Shown: positions 1 through 9,283, numbered from the stretch's first letter. The stretch: 64,000 nt of DNA from Microvirga sp. 17 mud 1-3 (GCF_003151255.1 NZ_CP029481.1:62001-126000); one strand, 5' to 3'. A program made the numbers and translations. The notes: generated by a model from the sequence alone, not told the origin.

Positions 1-690
1 GGCGATGCCGAGCGCCCGGATCGACAGGCGCAGCAATTCCCGCTGCGCCTCGTCCTCAGGTGGGGTCGGCATATCCAGGATCGGGGAAGGCAGCACCCGC
101 TCCGGCAGGTCGTAGAGGCGTTCGAAGCCGCGCCGGGTGGCGGTCGTGACCTCGCCGGCCCAGAACAGCCATTCGAGCGCCCGCTTGCCGTCGCTCCAGC
201 CCCACCAGGAGCCCTCTCCCTTGCCGCCGATGGACAATTCGCCCGCCCCGATGGGGCCTCGGGCCTCGATCTCCCGCCGCACCTCCTCGATGAAGGCGCG
301 CTTCTCGTGTCCGAACCGGGCGATCCCGCCATAGATGCCCTCGCCCCGCGCGGCCCGCGCCATGCGCCAGCGGAACAGGGGATGCAGATCGAGGCGGATC
401 AGGGAGGCCTCGTGGCCCCAATACTCGAAGGTGTTGCGCTTCCGGCGGTGATAGGCGGTCTTTTCCAGAAGGTCCCGGTCGTAGGCGCCGAGGCGGGAGA
501 AGAGCGGCATGTAATGGGCGCGCACCAGCACATTGACCGAATCGATCTGGAGCAGATGCGAGCGGCCGAGGGTGCGATTCAGGTGGCGGGAGGTGGCCGC
601 ATCGGGGCGGGCCTCTGCGAAACCTTGGGCGGCCAGCGCGATCCGGCGGGCCTGGGCGAGGGTGAGGCGTGTCCGGGGCATCGTGAACAT
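1..690 (-). CDS. ycaQ: YcaQ-type winged-helix DNA glycosylase, partial (C-terminus beyond the window)
   Basis: The frame is open from the ATG at 690 to base 1, giving 230 residues without a stop, so the C-terminal part is cut off by the window edge. The start reads MFTMPRTRLTLAQARRIALA, followed by a conserved stretch around LLQIDSVNVLVRAHYMPLFSRLG. This is characteristic of the HTH_42/YcaQ family, whose E. coli member unhooks interstrand crosslinks and removes bulky alkyl adducts. A second in-frame ATG lies 9 bases downstream at 681. The gene is transcribed away from the adenylate cyclase gene across a 150-200 bp gap. Family assignment rests on recognised motifs; the catalytic residues were not checked individually. 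Confidence 0.85.
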   Translation of the reverse strand, partial: MFTMPRTRLTLAQARRIALAAQGFAEARPDAATSRHLNRTLGRSHLLQIDSVNVLVRAHYMPLFSRLGAYDRDLLEKTAYHRRKRNTFEYWGHEASLIRLDLHPLFRWRMARAARGEGIYGGIARFGHEKRAFIEEVRREIEARGPIGAGELSIGGKGEGSWWGWSDGKRALEWLFWAGEVTTATRRGFERLYDLPERVLPSPILDMPTPPEDEAQRELLRLSIRALGIA

Positions 691-887
691 TTGCAGAACT
701 TCGCCCAGCTAGCCCGAACCCGGCCTTTCCGGCAAGCCCGGGCGGCGCGGGTCCACATGCAATTTCCCCAAGGAGATTCCTGCCCCACCTGCCTTTAGGG
801 CACGCTGCCGGTGCGGGGAAACACAGCCGGCCCATTCCGGCGGTGACAAGCTCGGCGGTCTCGGATAGACGCGATTTTCGAAACCCG

Positions 888-1910
888 ATGAGGTGCGAAG
901 TGAGATTCGGACCGTGGTTCTGGGCCGGGGTGGTTCTGATCAGCGCCGCTGCCGGCGCACTGTACGGCCTGCTTTTCGGCAGCGTCCACCCGGCCATCTC
1001 GGCCGTCTATGGCGCCTGCACGGGCACGCTCCTGTTCGTCTTCGAGCGGCGCCTGATCCTGTCCGGCCTCCAGGCGCGCTTGCGGCGTCTCTCGACACCC
1101 CTGTACCTCGTCGGGACCGAGGCCTGTTACGTCGTCCTCATCGTTCTCGGCAACGCGGCGGCGGGCAGTGCCCTCTGGGCCGCTGGCCTGCTCGACGAAA
1201 CCCTCGCGGACGCGACTCTCCCGACGATGCGGGTGATCCTCTATTCCCTGGCCGTCGCGGCCATCGTGGGCTTCGTGCTGCGCATGCGCGACCTGATGGG
1301 CACCGAGATGTTCATCAATCTCCTGATCGGCCGCTATCACAAGCCCGTGACCGAGGAGCGCGTCTTCCTGTTCATCGACCTTGTCGGTTCGACGAGCCTG
1401 GCCGAGGATATCGGCGACATGCGCTTCCAGGAGCTCCTCGGCGATTTCATGGCCGCGCTCGGGGAGCCGGTCCGTCGCTATCGCGGCTCCATCGACGATT
1501 ATATCGGCGACATGGCCATGATCACGTGGCCGCTCGCGCGCGGCATCAAGGATGCGCGGTGCCTTCATGTGATCCGGGCGATCCGGGAGCAGTTCGACCG
1601 GGAGGCCGCTGTCTGGCACGCCAAGTTCGGCCTGAAGCCCCATTTCCGGGTGGCTCTGCATTGCGGGCCCATCGTCACGGCGGATGTGGGCGTCGAGAAA
1701 CACAAGATCGCGTATTTCGGCGACACCGTGAACACGACCTCCCGCCTGGAGGCGCTCTGCCGGGATCTTCGGGAATCGGTGCTGGTCTCCTCGGATCTCC
1801 TGGCGCGCCTGGAGATCCCGGCGGGCTTCGAGTTCGAGGATCTCGGGCCCCGTGCATTGCGCGGCCGCGATCAGCCGCTCGGCCTCTTCGCCCTGCGCTC
1901 CCTTCCTTAA
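888..1910 (+). CDS. Membrane-anchored class III adenylate/guanylate cyclase
   Basis: The protein makes a cyclic nucleotide from ATP or GTP at the inner membrane. From the ATG at 888 it has 340 residues. The first ~130 residues hold four hydrophobic segments, and the catalytic domain fills roughly residues 150-335. The metal-binding aspartates are visible in FLFIDLVGST and DDYIGDMAM, and the C-terminal core motif is YFGDTVNTTSRLEAL. An upstream GTG at 843 would add 15 residues; neither start has a convincing Shine-Dalgarno, so the start is uncertain. It stands alone, upstream of and co-directional with the MFS gene. A second, soluble cyclase of different architecture lies at 36543-37760. Confidence 0.88.
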   Translation: MRCEVRFGPWFWAGVVLISAAAGALYGLLFGSVHPAISAVYGACTGTLLFVFERRLILSGLQARLRRLSTPLYLVGTEACYVVLIVLGNAAAGSALWAAGLLDETLADATLPTMRVILYSLAVAAIVGFVLRMRDLMGTEMFINLLIGRYHKPVTEERVFLFIDLVGSTSLAEDIGDMRFQELLGDFMAALGEPVRRYRGSIDDYIGDMAMITWPLARGIKDARCLHVIRAIREQFDREAAVWHAKFGLKPHFRVALHCGPIVTADVGVEKHKIAYFGDTVNTTSRLEALCRDLRESVLVSSDLLARLEIPAGFEFEDLGPRALRGRDQPLGLFALRSLP

Positions 1911-2015
1911 GAGGTTCTGGCCGGGAACCGGTCCGGGGTCTATACGCATATCAGGCTTGCGGCGGGTTGCGGGACAAGGTGGCCCCTGTTCCCTAAGAAG
2001 GCCCGCAGCCAAGCG

Positions 2016-3521
2016 ATGGAGCCCATGGACCAACCCGTTTCACCTTCCCGGCCGCAAGCGCCAGCCCTCACCCAGCGCGAGATCCGCACGATCATCGTGG
2101 GCATCATGCTGGCCCTGCTCCTGGCGGCGCTCGACCAGACCATCATCGCCACGGCCCTGCCGACCATCGGCCGGGAGCTCGGCGATCTGGAACACCTGCC
2201 CTGGGTCGTGACCGTCTATCTCCTCGCCGCGACCGCCGTGACGCCCCTCTACGGCAAGTTCAGCGACAGCCATGGCCGGCGCATCACCCTTCTGATCGGC
2301 ATCGTCGTGTTCATCCTGGGCTCGATCGCCTGCGCGCTCGCCCCCACCATGCTCGTGCTCATCCTAGCGCGGGGCGTGCAGGGCCTGGGCGGCGGTGGGT
2401 TGATCGCCCTCTCCCAGACCATCGTGGCCGACCTCGTGTCGCCCCGCGAGCGCGGGCGCTATCAGGTCTATTTCGCCAGCGTGTTCATGACCTCGAGCCT
2501 GCTCGGCCCGGTGCTCGGCGGTTTCTTCGCAGAGCATCTGCACTGGTCGGTGATCTTCTGGATCAACCTGCCCCTCGGGCTCATCGCCCTGCTCATCACC
2601 TTCCATACCTTGAAGAAGCTGCCGCGGTTCGACCGTCCGCACAAACTCGACCTCCTGGGCGCGCTCCTCCTCGTGAGCGCCACCGTGTCCCTGCTCCTGG
2701 CCCTGAGCTGGGGCGGGCTGCGCTTCCCATGGGCTTCGTTCCCGATCCTCGGCCTCGTGGCTGCCTCGCTGGTGCTCTGGTGCCTCTTCGCCCTGCGTAT
2801 GCGCTTCGCGCCCGAACCCCTGATCCCGGCCGGCGTGCTGCACAACCCGGTGGTCCGCACCGGCACGCTCGCGGCCTGCTTCGGCATGGGCACCTATATC
2901 GGCCTCACCATCTACCTGCCGGTCTATTTCGAGGCGGTGCGCGGCATCTCGGCCAGTTCGTCCGGCCTGGCGCTCATTCCCCTCATGGCCGGCACCGTGG
3001 TGGGCGCTACCCTCTCGGGCCGCGCCATGGTGAAGGTGACCCATTACAAGCGCCTGCCCATGGTGGGCCTCGCCATCGCCATCGCGGCGACGGCCATCCT
3101 GGCCTTCTTTGGCGACAGCCTCTCGTTCCCGGGCATCGAGGTGATTCTCGCCGTGATCAGCATCGGGCTCGGGACCCTGCTGCCGGTCTCGACGGTCGCG
3201 ATCCAGAACGCGGTCGCGCCGCACGAGCTCGGGACAGCCACCGGAACCGCCAATTTCTTCCGCTCCCTCGGAGGCGCCTTCATCGTGGCGATCTTCGGCG
3301 CCATCGTGCTGAGCGGAACGGGCTTCGGCGGTGCGACCAGCTTCGAATCCCTGGCCGGTGTCGCAGCGCAGAGCGGGGTCGATCTGGCCGGCGTGTTCTC
3401 CCATGTGTTCATGGCGGCCGTGGTGGGCTTCGCGCTCGCCTTCGTGTTCCTGCTCGCCATGGAGGAGCGGCCCCTGCGGGGCGGCGCCGTCAAGGCGGCC
3501 GGCGCGGCCATCGCGGACTGA
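2016..3521 (+). CDS. DHA2-family MFS multidrug exporter (EmrB/QacA type)
   Basis: The 501-residue protein is a proton-coupled drug exporter of the inner membrane with about 14 predicted transmembrane segments, the DHA2 number. The family motif near LDQTIIATALPTIGRELGD lies in the first segment. The loop 2-3 motif follows as GKFSDSHGRR, and motif C as GPVLGGFF. An ATG at 2025 (MDQPVSP) is an alternative start. No HlyD partner sits beside it; the nearest one belongs to the convergent ABC operon whose last gene ends 18 bp from this stop. The substrate cannot be told from sequence. Confidence 0.9.
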   Translation: MEPMDQPVSPSRPQAPALTQREIRTIIVGIMLALLLAALDQTIIATALPTIGRELGDLEHLPWVVTVYLLAATAVTPLYGKFSDSHGRRITLLIGIVVFILGSIACALAPTMLVLILARGVQGLGGGGLIALSQTIVADLVSPRERGRYQVYFASVFMTSSLLGPVLGGFFAEHLHWSVIFWINLPLGLIALLITFHTLKKLPRFDRPHKLDLLGALLLVSATVSLLLALSWGGLRFPWASFPILGLVAASLVLWCLFALRMRFAPEPLIPAGVLHNPVVRTGTLAACFGMGTYIGLTIYLPVYFEAVRGISASSSGLALIPLMAGTVVGATLSGRAMVKVTHYKRLPMVGLAIAIAATAILAFFGDSLSFPGIEVILAVISIGLGTLLPVSTVAIQNAVAPHELGTATGTANFFRSLGGAFIVAIFGAIVLSGTGFGGATSFESLAGVAAQSGVDLAGVFSHVFMAAVVGFALAFVFLLAMEERPLRGGAVKAAGAAIAD

Positions 3522-3539
3522 CGGGCCCGAACTTCCGGT

Positions 3540-4709
3540 TCAATCGAGGGTCTGGCGGAAGCGGGCCACCGCGAGGCCCATGGCCGCCAGGGCGAAAAGG
3601 CCGAGCGCCAACACATCGGCCTGAAGGTCCACGAAGCCCGCGCCCTTCAGCATGATGCCGCGCACGATGCGCAGGTAATGGGTGAGGGGCAGGATCTCGC
3701 CGATGGCCTGCGCCCAGCCGGGCATGCCCCGGAACGGAAACATGAAGCCCGAGAGCAGGATGCTGGGCAGGAAGAAGAAGAACGACATCTGCATCGCCTG
3801 AAGCTGGCTCTTGGCGATGGTCGAGAAGGTGTATCCCACCGACAGGTTCGCCAGGATGAAGAGTAGCGTCAGCACGACCAGGAGCCCAAGGCTGCCGACC
3901 ACCGGCACGTCGAAGAGCAGCCTGGCGGCGCCCAGGATCAGCCCTGCCTGCAACCCGCCGACCACGAGATAGGGCGCGATCTTGCCGAGCATGATCTCCA
4001 CGGGCCGGATCGGCATGGCGAGCAGGCTCTCCATGGTCCCCCGCTCCACCTCGCGGGTCACCGAGAGAGCCGTGAAGATCAGCATGGTCAAGGTCAGGAT
4101 CGTGCCCATGAGCCCGGGCACGATGTTGAGCCGGGTCTCGCCGGCCGGGTTGTAGCGCCGGTGGATGCGCAGCTCGAAGGGCGGAGGCTGCGGCGCCCGC
4201 GTGGCCGTGGGGCCGACGAGCTCCCGCGAGAAGACCGTCGCGGGCAGGCCCTGGAGCGCCGTCACGGCGCCGCCCGCCGCCACAGGGTCGCTCGCATCCG
4301 CCACCACGAGCAGGGCGGGCCGCTCCCCGCGGATCAGGTCGCGCCCGAAATGCGCCGGGATCTGCACGCCGAACTGCACCGTGCCGGACAGGATCAGGTG
4401 GTCGAGTTCCGCCTCGCTGCGGGCTGTCGTGACGATGTCGAAGTAACCGCTCACCCGCATGGCCGCCACGAAGGAGCGCGCGAAGGCGCTATCGTCCTGG
4501 ATCAGGACGGCGGTCGGCAGGTTCTTGGGGTCTGTGTTGATGGCGTAGCCGAAGAGGAGGAGCTGCACGAGCGGGATGAAGATCATCGTCGCGAAGGTGA
4601 TCCGGTCGCGGCGCAGCTGGAGCAGCTCCTTGAGGAAGGCCGCATAGACGCGCCCCATCGCGGCGCGGAAGCCCCGGGTTCTGCGGTCAGGGGCGGCTCC
4701 GGCGCTCAT
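3540..4709 (-). CDS. ABC-2 type efflux permease (YbhS/YbhR/YhhJ-like)
   Basis: A 389-residue inner-membrane permease with one N-terminal membrane segment (FATMIFIPLVQLLLFGYAI), a large periplasmic loop of about 150 residues, and five clustered segments in the C-terminal half. The motif VTREVERGTMESLLAMPIRPVEIMLGK is typical of ABC-2 exporters. Its ATG overlaps the ATPase stop by four bases (ATGA), so the two are translationally coupled. It is the last gene of the TetR-HlyD-ATPase-permease operon. E. coli ybhGFSR has two permeases; here only one is present, so it presumably forms a homodimer. Confidence 0.9.
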   Translation of the reverse strand: MSAGAAPDRRTRGFRAAMGRVYAAFLKELLQLRRDRITFATMIFIPLVQLLLFGYAINTDPKNLPTAVLIQDDSAFARSFVAAMRVSGYFDIVTTARSEAELDHLILSGTVQFGVQIPAHFGRDLIRGERPALLVVADASDPVAAGGAVTALQGLPATVFSRELVGPTATRAPQPPPFELRIHRRYNPAGETRLNIVPGLMGTILTLTMLIFTALSVTREVERGTMESLLAMPIRPVEIMLGKIAPYLVVGGLQAGLILGAARLLFDVPVVGSLGLLVVLTLLFILANLSVGYTFSTIAKSQLQAMQMSFFFFLPSILLSGFMFPFRGMPGWAQAIGEILPLTHYLRIVRGIMLKGAGFVDLQADVLALGLFALAAMGLAVARFRQTLD

Positions 4710-5641
4710 GCGAAATTGTCCTTCGAGCGGCTCATCAGGTCGATGAACACGTCCTCCAGGGTCGGCTCGCCCGGAGCCCAGCTTTGCGGCCCTCGTTCAC
4801 GCAGATCCTGCGTGGCCGCGTCGAGCCGCGCCTTGTCGCGCCCGCTCACGTGGAGGGCCGTTCCGAACGGGGCCACCATGTCGACCCCCTCGCGCTTTTT
4901 CAGGGTTTCGGCCAGATCGGCGAGGTCGGGGCCTGTCACGATGTAGGTGGCCAGATGCGCCTCGGCGACCACCTCGTTCACATTGCCCTGCGCCAGGAGC
5001 TCGCCATAGGCGATGTAGGCGATCTCGTGGCAGCGCTCGGCCTCGTCCATGTAATGGGTCGAGACCAGCACGGTCATGCCCTGATGGGCGAGGGCGTGGA
5101 TCTCGTCCCAGAAATCCCGCCGTGCCTTCGGGTCGACGCCGGCGGTAGGCTCGTCGAGGAGCAGGAGCTGAGGCCCGGGCAGGATGCAGGCGCCGAGCGC
5201 GAGGCGCTGTTTCCAGCCGCCGGACAATTCCCCGGCGAGCTGGCCGGCCCGGTTCTCCAGGCCGAGGCGGCGGATCGCCCCGTCGGCGGCCGCACGCGGA
5301 TGCTCGAGGTTGTAGACGCGGGCCACGAATTCCAGGTTCTCGCGGATCGACAGGTCCGCATAGAGGGAGAAGCGCTGGGTCATGTAGCCCACGTGGCGCT
5401 TGATCTCGGCCGATTGGGTGAGGATGTCGTAGCCGAGGCAGGTCCCGTGCCCGCTATCGGGGGTCAGCAGGCCGCAGAGCATGCGCAAGGTCGTGGTCTT
5501 GCCGCTGCCGTTCGGTCCGAGAAAGCCGTAGATCAGGCCGCGATGCACCTGCATCGAGAGGTTCCGCACCACCGGACGCCCGCCGAAGGACTTGGTCAGC
5601 CCCTCCACGTCGATCACGATTTCGGCGGCCGGGCCGCTCAC
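4706..5641 (-). CDS. ABC transporter ATP-binding protein (YbhF-type half)
   Basis: A 311-residue ATPase that powers the adjacent permease. Walker A is GPNGSGKTT near residue 40, the signature is LSGGWKQRLALG, and Walker B is LLLLDEPTAGVD, followed by the switch histidine in STHYMDEAERC. E. coli YbhF carries two ATPase domains, whereas this protein has one. The start is a GTG whose last bases overlap the HlyD stop (GTGA). It lies third in the operon, downstream of the TetR and HlyD genes. Confidence 0.92.
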   Translation of the reverse strand: MSGPAAEIVIDVEGLTKSFGGRPVVRNLSMQVHRGLIYGFLGPNGSGKTTTLRMLCGLLTPDSGHGTCLGYDILTQSAEIKRHVGYMTQRFSLYADLSIRENLEFVARVYNLEHPRAAADGAIRRLGLENRAGQLAGELSGGWKQRLALGACILPGPQLLLLDEPTAGVDPKARRDFWDEIHALAHQGMTVLVSTHYMDEAERCHEIAYIAYGELLAQGNVNEVVAEAHLATYIVTGPDLADLAETLKKREGVDMVAPFGTALHVSGRDKARLDAATQDLRERGPQSWAPGEPTLEDVFIDLMSRSKDNFA

Positions 5642-6630
5642 GGCCGGGCCTCCGGAAGCTGCGGAATCACGCTCACCGGCAGGCCGAGGGGCAGGCTCGC
5701 CCCATCGAGGGGCTGGGCCTCGAGACGGAACACGAGCTTGGCCCGTTCCTGCTCGCTGAAGATGACCGGCGGGGTGTATTCCGCTGCGTCCGACATGAAG
5801 CTGATCCGTGCCTTGAGAGATGAGGCGCAGCTATCGCAGGAGATGCCCACGACCTGCCCGAGCGAGAAGGTGTTGAGCCGCGGCTCCGGCACGTAGAAGC
5901 GGATGCGCCGGTTCGCCGGGGGCAGGAGCGCCAGAACGGGCTGTCCGGCATTCACGGTCTCGCCGGCCCGGAAATACACGTCCTGAACCTGCGCACCCGC
6001 GGAAGCGTACACCCGGCGCTTGGCGAGCCGGGTCTCAGCCTGGCCGAGCGCCGCCTCGGTGGCGGTCGCCGCCGCCTTCGCAGCCTCGATCTCGGCCGAA
6101 CGGCCGGCGATCTGGCCCGCCTCGATCTGCCGCCGCACCTCCTGCAGGGCGGCCTTGTCCCGTTCGAAGGCGGTCTTCGCCTGATCGAACTGCGCCTTGG
6201 CCGATATCCCGCGATTGTAGAGGGTCTGCTGGCGGTTGAGCTCCGCCTGGGAGAGGTCGAGCTGCGCGGCGGCGCGCTCTTCCTGGGCCTGCAGGACGGC
6301 GATCTCCTCCGGGCGCTGGAGCGAGGCCTGCAGGTTGGCGAGCTGCGCCTTCGCCTGTTCCCAGCGCGCCTTCGCCTCGTCGCGCTGGGCCGTCTGGAGA
6401 GAGGAATCGAGCGTGAAGAGAACCTGACCTTCCGTCACTTGGTCTCCTTCCCGAACGGCCAGGCTGTCGATCCGGCCACCCTCCTCGGGTGCCATGAAGA
6501 CCAGGTAGCCCTCCACATAGCCCTGGTAGCGCTCGGGCCCGTCGCCCCTGTGCCCGTAATACCAGAAGGCCGCTCCGGCTCCGGACAGGGCCGCCAGGAC
6601 GATCAACGCCACCAGGATCCGCCGGGTCAT
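5638..6630 (-). CDS. HlyD/YbhG-type membrane-fusion protein
   Basis: A 330-residue periplasmic adaptor that would link the permease to an outer-membrane channel. It begins MTRRILVALIVLAALSGAG, an N-terminal membrane anchor or signal. A biotinyl-lipoyl segment follows near residues 40-75, then a long alpha-helical hairpin (about 75-205) rich in Ala, Gln and Glu, and then a second lipoyl half and a beta-barrel region. Its length is close to that of E. coli YbhG. The ATG at 6630 overlaps the TetR stop by four bases. The same frame stays open upstream to 7461, but that part is the shadow of the TetR gene. Confidence 0.9.
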   Translation of the reverse strand: MTRRILVALIVLAALSGAGAAFWYYGHRGDGPERYQGYVEGYLVFMAPEEGGRIDSLAVREGDQVTEGQVLFTLDSSLQTAQRDEAKARWEQAKAQLANLQASLQRPEEIAVLQAQEERAAAQLDLSQAELNRQQTLYNRGISAKAQFDQAKTAFERDKAALQEVRRQIEAGQIAGRSAEIEAAKAAATATEAALGQAETRLAKRRVYASAGAQVQDVYFRAGETVNAGQPVLALLPPANRRIRFYVPEPRLNTFSLGQVVGISCDSCASSLKARISFMSDAAEYTPPVIFSEQERAKLVFRLEAQPLDGASLPLGLPVSVIPQLPEARP

Positions 6631-7274
6631 GAGGATGGCCCTTTCAGCGCCTGCATCATCAGGGCGAGATGGGTGTCCAGCATTCCCTCCACGTCCAGCG
6701 GGTCGAGGCGCTGGAAGAAAGCGGTCCACAGGAGGGCCAGGACCCCCGGCGCGACGGCAAGCTGGGGAAAGCGCACGAGGGCGTCGGACTGGAATTCCCC
6801 CGTGGCGATGCCCTGCTCGGCGATGCCGCGCAGGAGCCGCATCCCCGTGGCGACCACCTCCCGATGGTAGATCTCGGCGAGTTCCGGAAAGCGCCCCGCC
6901 TCGATCAGGATGAGCCGCACGATATCCACCCGGCGGGTGCCAAGGATCTCCTTGCGCAGGAACGAGAACAGGGCCCTGAGCTTGGCCTCCGCCGGAGCGT
7001 CGAGGGACAGGATCCGCTGCTCGATGGTGCCGATGGGGCCGCCGATTTCGGAACGGATCAGGGTTTCGAGCAGGGCCTGCTTGGACGGGACATAGAGATA
7101 GATCGTTCCCTTGCCGACCCCGGCCCGCGCCGCCACGTCCTCCAGCCGCGCTTCTGTGAAGCCTTTCTCCAGAAACACGTCGAGGGCCGCATCCAGGATG
7201 GCCTGGAGCTTGGCCTGTCGCTCCTCTTCCTTCCGGGCCGGAGCCCTCCGGGGGGCAGGGCGCTTCGTTGGCAT
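6627..7274 (-). CDS. TetR-family repressor of the downstream efflux operon
   Basis: A 215-residue regulator. The N-terminal helix-turn-helix spans about residues 20-65 and contains the family signature ARAGVGKGTIYLYVPSKQALL. The C-terminal helical ligand pocket is family-typical and variable. It is the first gene of the operon (TetR, HlyD, ATPase, permease, each overlapping the next by four bases), an order resembling E. coli cecR-ybhGFSR. A perfect inverted repeat lies 21 bp upstream of the start, which supports autoregulation of the whole operon. The inducer is unknown. Confidence 0.92.
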   Translation of the reverse strand: MPTKRPAPRRAPARKEEERQAKLQAILDAALDVFLEKGFTEARLEDVAARAGVGKGTIYLYVPSKQALLETLIRSEIGGPIGTIEQRILSLDAPAEAKLRALFSFLRKEILGTRRVDIVRLILIEAGRFPELAEIYHREVVATGMRLLRGIAEQGIATGEFQSDALVRFPQLAVAPGVLALLWTAFFQRLDPLDVEGMLDTHLALMMQALKGPSS

Positions 7275-7295
7275 GGAGGCAGGTCTCCCGATATG

Positions 7296-7313
7296 TGACT
7301 GACCAGTCAGTCA
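7296..7313. promoter_or_regulatory. TetR operator, perfect 8-bp inverted repeat
   Basis: The site reads TGACTGACCAGTCAGTCA. The arms TGACTGAC and GTCAGTCA are exact reverse complements separated by two bases. It ends 21 bp upstream of the TetR start at 7274, where bound protein would block transcription of the four-gene efflux operon. Each arm is itself a repeat of the tetramer TGAC. On the minus strand a TATGAT sequence lies just upstream of the repeat and may be the -10 element, but no good -35 was found. Confidence 0.7.
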
Positions 7314-7537
7314 GCATCATAAACCTGTTTGTCGCCAAGTCGAATCGTTTATGAAGGGACTGTCCACGATCCTGGAGCAGCGTCGACGAGGTAGTTTCGC
7401 GGTCTCTCGGGTCTCCTGCGGCCTCTTGGCTGGGGATAGGGCCCGGAAGGCTGTGGAGCATTCCGGCTTTTCGGGCACTTCCCGGGACCCTGCCGTGTTA
7501 GGACGGCACAGGATTCAGCCAGGAACGAGGGAGGCGC

Positions 7538-9097
7538 ATGAAGGTCGGCATCGATATGGGGCAGGTCTCCTCGGGGCATGGGGTCGGCGCCGCGCCGGGC
7601 AGCCCCGCCATGCTCGACCTTGAGGAGCTTCTGGCGACGCGTCTGCTCGTCCAGGGCAATTCCGGCTCCGGCAAGTCCTATCTCCTGCGCCGCCTTCTGG
7701 AACAGAGCGCCGCCATGGTGCAGCAGGCCGTGATCGACCCGGAGGGGGATTTCGTGACCCTTGCGGACAAGTTCGGCCACGTGGTGGTGGATGCGGCCCG
7801 GAGCGAGGGCGACATCCAGCGGATCGCCGCGCGGGTGCGCCAGCACCGGGTCTCGGTGGTGCTGAGCCTGGAAGGCCTCGACGCGGAGGCGCAGATGCGC
7901 TGCGCGGCCGCCTTCCTGGGCGGGCTCTTCGATGCGGACCGTGACTTCTGGTATCCGATGCTCGTGGTGGTGGACGAGGCGCAGCTCTTCGCGCCGGCCG
8001 CGGCCGGCGAAGTCTCGGACGAGGCGCGCAAAGTATCCCTCGGGGCCATGACGAACCTCATGTGCCGCGGCCGCAAGCGCGGGCTTGCGGGCATCATCGC
8101 GACCCAGCGCCTCGCCAAGCTCGCCAAGAACGTGGCGGCCGAGGCCTCGAACTTCCTCATGGGGCGCACCTTCCTGGACATCGACATGGCCCGCGCGGCC
8201 GACCTTCTGGGCATGGAGCGCCGGCAGGCCGAGATGTTCCGGGATCTGGAGCGCGGTCATTTCGTGGCCCTGGGCCCGGCCCTGTCGCGCCGGCCGGTGC
8301 CGATCCGCATCGGATCCGTGGAGACCTCGGCCCGCAGCGGCAATTTCAAGCTGGTGCCCCTGCCCGAGAAGCCCGCCGAGGATGCCCGGGACCTGATCTT
8401 CAAGGCCGGCGACGACGAGCTCGTCGCCCGCCCGGTCATGCCGCGCCGCACTCCGCCGCCCCCGCCGCCGGCCACGAACGACCTTCTGGCCCAGCTCGCC
8501 CGCGCCCGTCCGGCCGCCGCTCCCGAGCCGGAGGCCGAGCCTTCCGCGGAAACCAAGGCGGAGCGCGATGCCGCCCTCGACGGGATCCTGCGCGAAATCC
8601 TGGAGGATCCGGAGGCCGCCTTCCGCACGGTGGCGGTGCTCTATCAGGACTTCCTGGTGCGCTGCCGCATCCGCCGCATCGGCGGCGATCCTCCGAGCCT
8701 GCCGGCCTTCCGCCGCCGCCTCGCGGTCGCCCGGGCCGGAGTCGACACCCAGACTGCCGAAGGCTCCGAATGGGACCGGGCGGTGGCCTTCGCGGCCGAT
8801 CTTGCGGAGGATATCCAGGGTGTCTACCTGCTCCTCGCCCGCGCGGCCCTGGAAGGCGCGCCCTGCCCGCCGGACGGGGAGATCGCCCGCGCCTGCGGCA
8901 GCCGCTCGCCCGGCCGTGCCCGCCGTCTCGTGGCCTACATGGAAAGCCGCAACATCGTCGTGACCCGCAACGACCCGCGCGGCCTGCGCATCATCGCGCT
9001 GCCCGATCTCGGCTGGGAAACCGGCCCCGGCGACCCGAATGCATTCGAGGAGCCGCTGCCCGTCTCCGACAACCAGGACCTGTTCGCGACGGGCTGA
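7538..9097 (+). CDS. HerA/DUF87-like ATP-binding protein
   Basis: A 519-residue P-loop ATPase of the FtsK-HerA superfamily. Walker A is GNSGSGKSYLLRR near residue 42, Walker B is MLVVVDEAQLF near residue 147, and an arginine-rich segment CRGRKRGLAGIIATQR follows. A proline/alanine-rich linker occupies about residues 305-345. The C-terminal 170 residues look winged-helix-like, ending in a segment that resembles a DNA-binding wing. HerA proteins are DNA translocases that usually act with the nuclease NurA, but no nuclease gene adjoins this one. Many Rhizobiales have such orphan HerA-like proteins, so a housekeeping role is possible. Confidence 0.8.
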   Translation: MKVGIDMGQVSSGHGVGAAPGSPAMLDLEELLATRLLVQGNSGSGKSYLLRRLLEQSAAMVQQAVIDPEGDFVTLADKFGHVVVDAARSEGDIQRIAARVRQHRVSVVLSLEGLDAEAQMRCAAAFLGGLFDADRDFWYPMLVVVDEAQLFAPAAAGEVSDEARKVSLGAMTNLMCRGRKRGLAGIIATQRLAKLAKNVAAEASNFLMGRTFLDIDMARAADLLGMERRQAEMFRDLERGHFVALGPALSRRPVPIRIGSVETSARSGNFKLVPLPEKPAEDARDLIFKAGDDELVARPVMPRRTPPPPPPATNDLLAQLARARPAAAPEPEAEPSAETKAERDAALDGILREILEDPEAAFRTVAVLYQDFLVRCRIRRIGGDPPSLPAFRRRLAVARAGVDTQTAEGSEWDRAVAFAADLAEDIQGVYLLLARAALEGAPCPPDGEIARACGSRSPGRARRLVAYMESRNIVVTRNDPRGLRIIALPDLGWETGPGDPNAFEEPLPVSDNQDLFATG

Positions 9098-9283
9098 GGC
9101 GGCGTCGCGCAGATGACCGCACGGGTCGAATCGCCCGGGGTGTCACGTCGATGCTGTGGGAATACTGACCGAATACCACGCCGGTCGATTTGAGCAAGCC
9201 GCCCCGGCGCATGCGTGATCCGCCGCGCATGGTGCTTCTCCCGCTCCGTTTCCGAGGACAGATAAGGCCGAGGAGGGAATGGA

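Noticed and set aside
56-997. Long minus-strand frame of 313 codons at the window start
   Set aside because: It is rich in Pro, Arg and Gly with no family pattern and overlaps the YcaQ-like frame on the same strand, which shows clear motifs. It is a shadow frame.
2364-3404. 346-codon antisense frame inside the MFS gene
   Set aside because: The product is a run of His, Glu, Gly and Arg typical of the reverse of membrane-protein codons in high-GC DNA; no start signal or homology.
5638-7461. 607-codon minus-strand frame suggesting a long HlyD fusion
   Set aside because: Only the part from 6630 is HlyD. The upstream part is an out-of-frame reading of the TetR gene, which has its own start and a four-base overlap.
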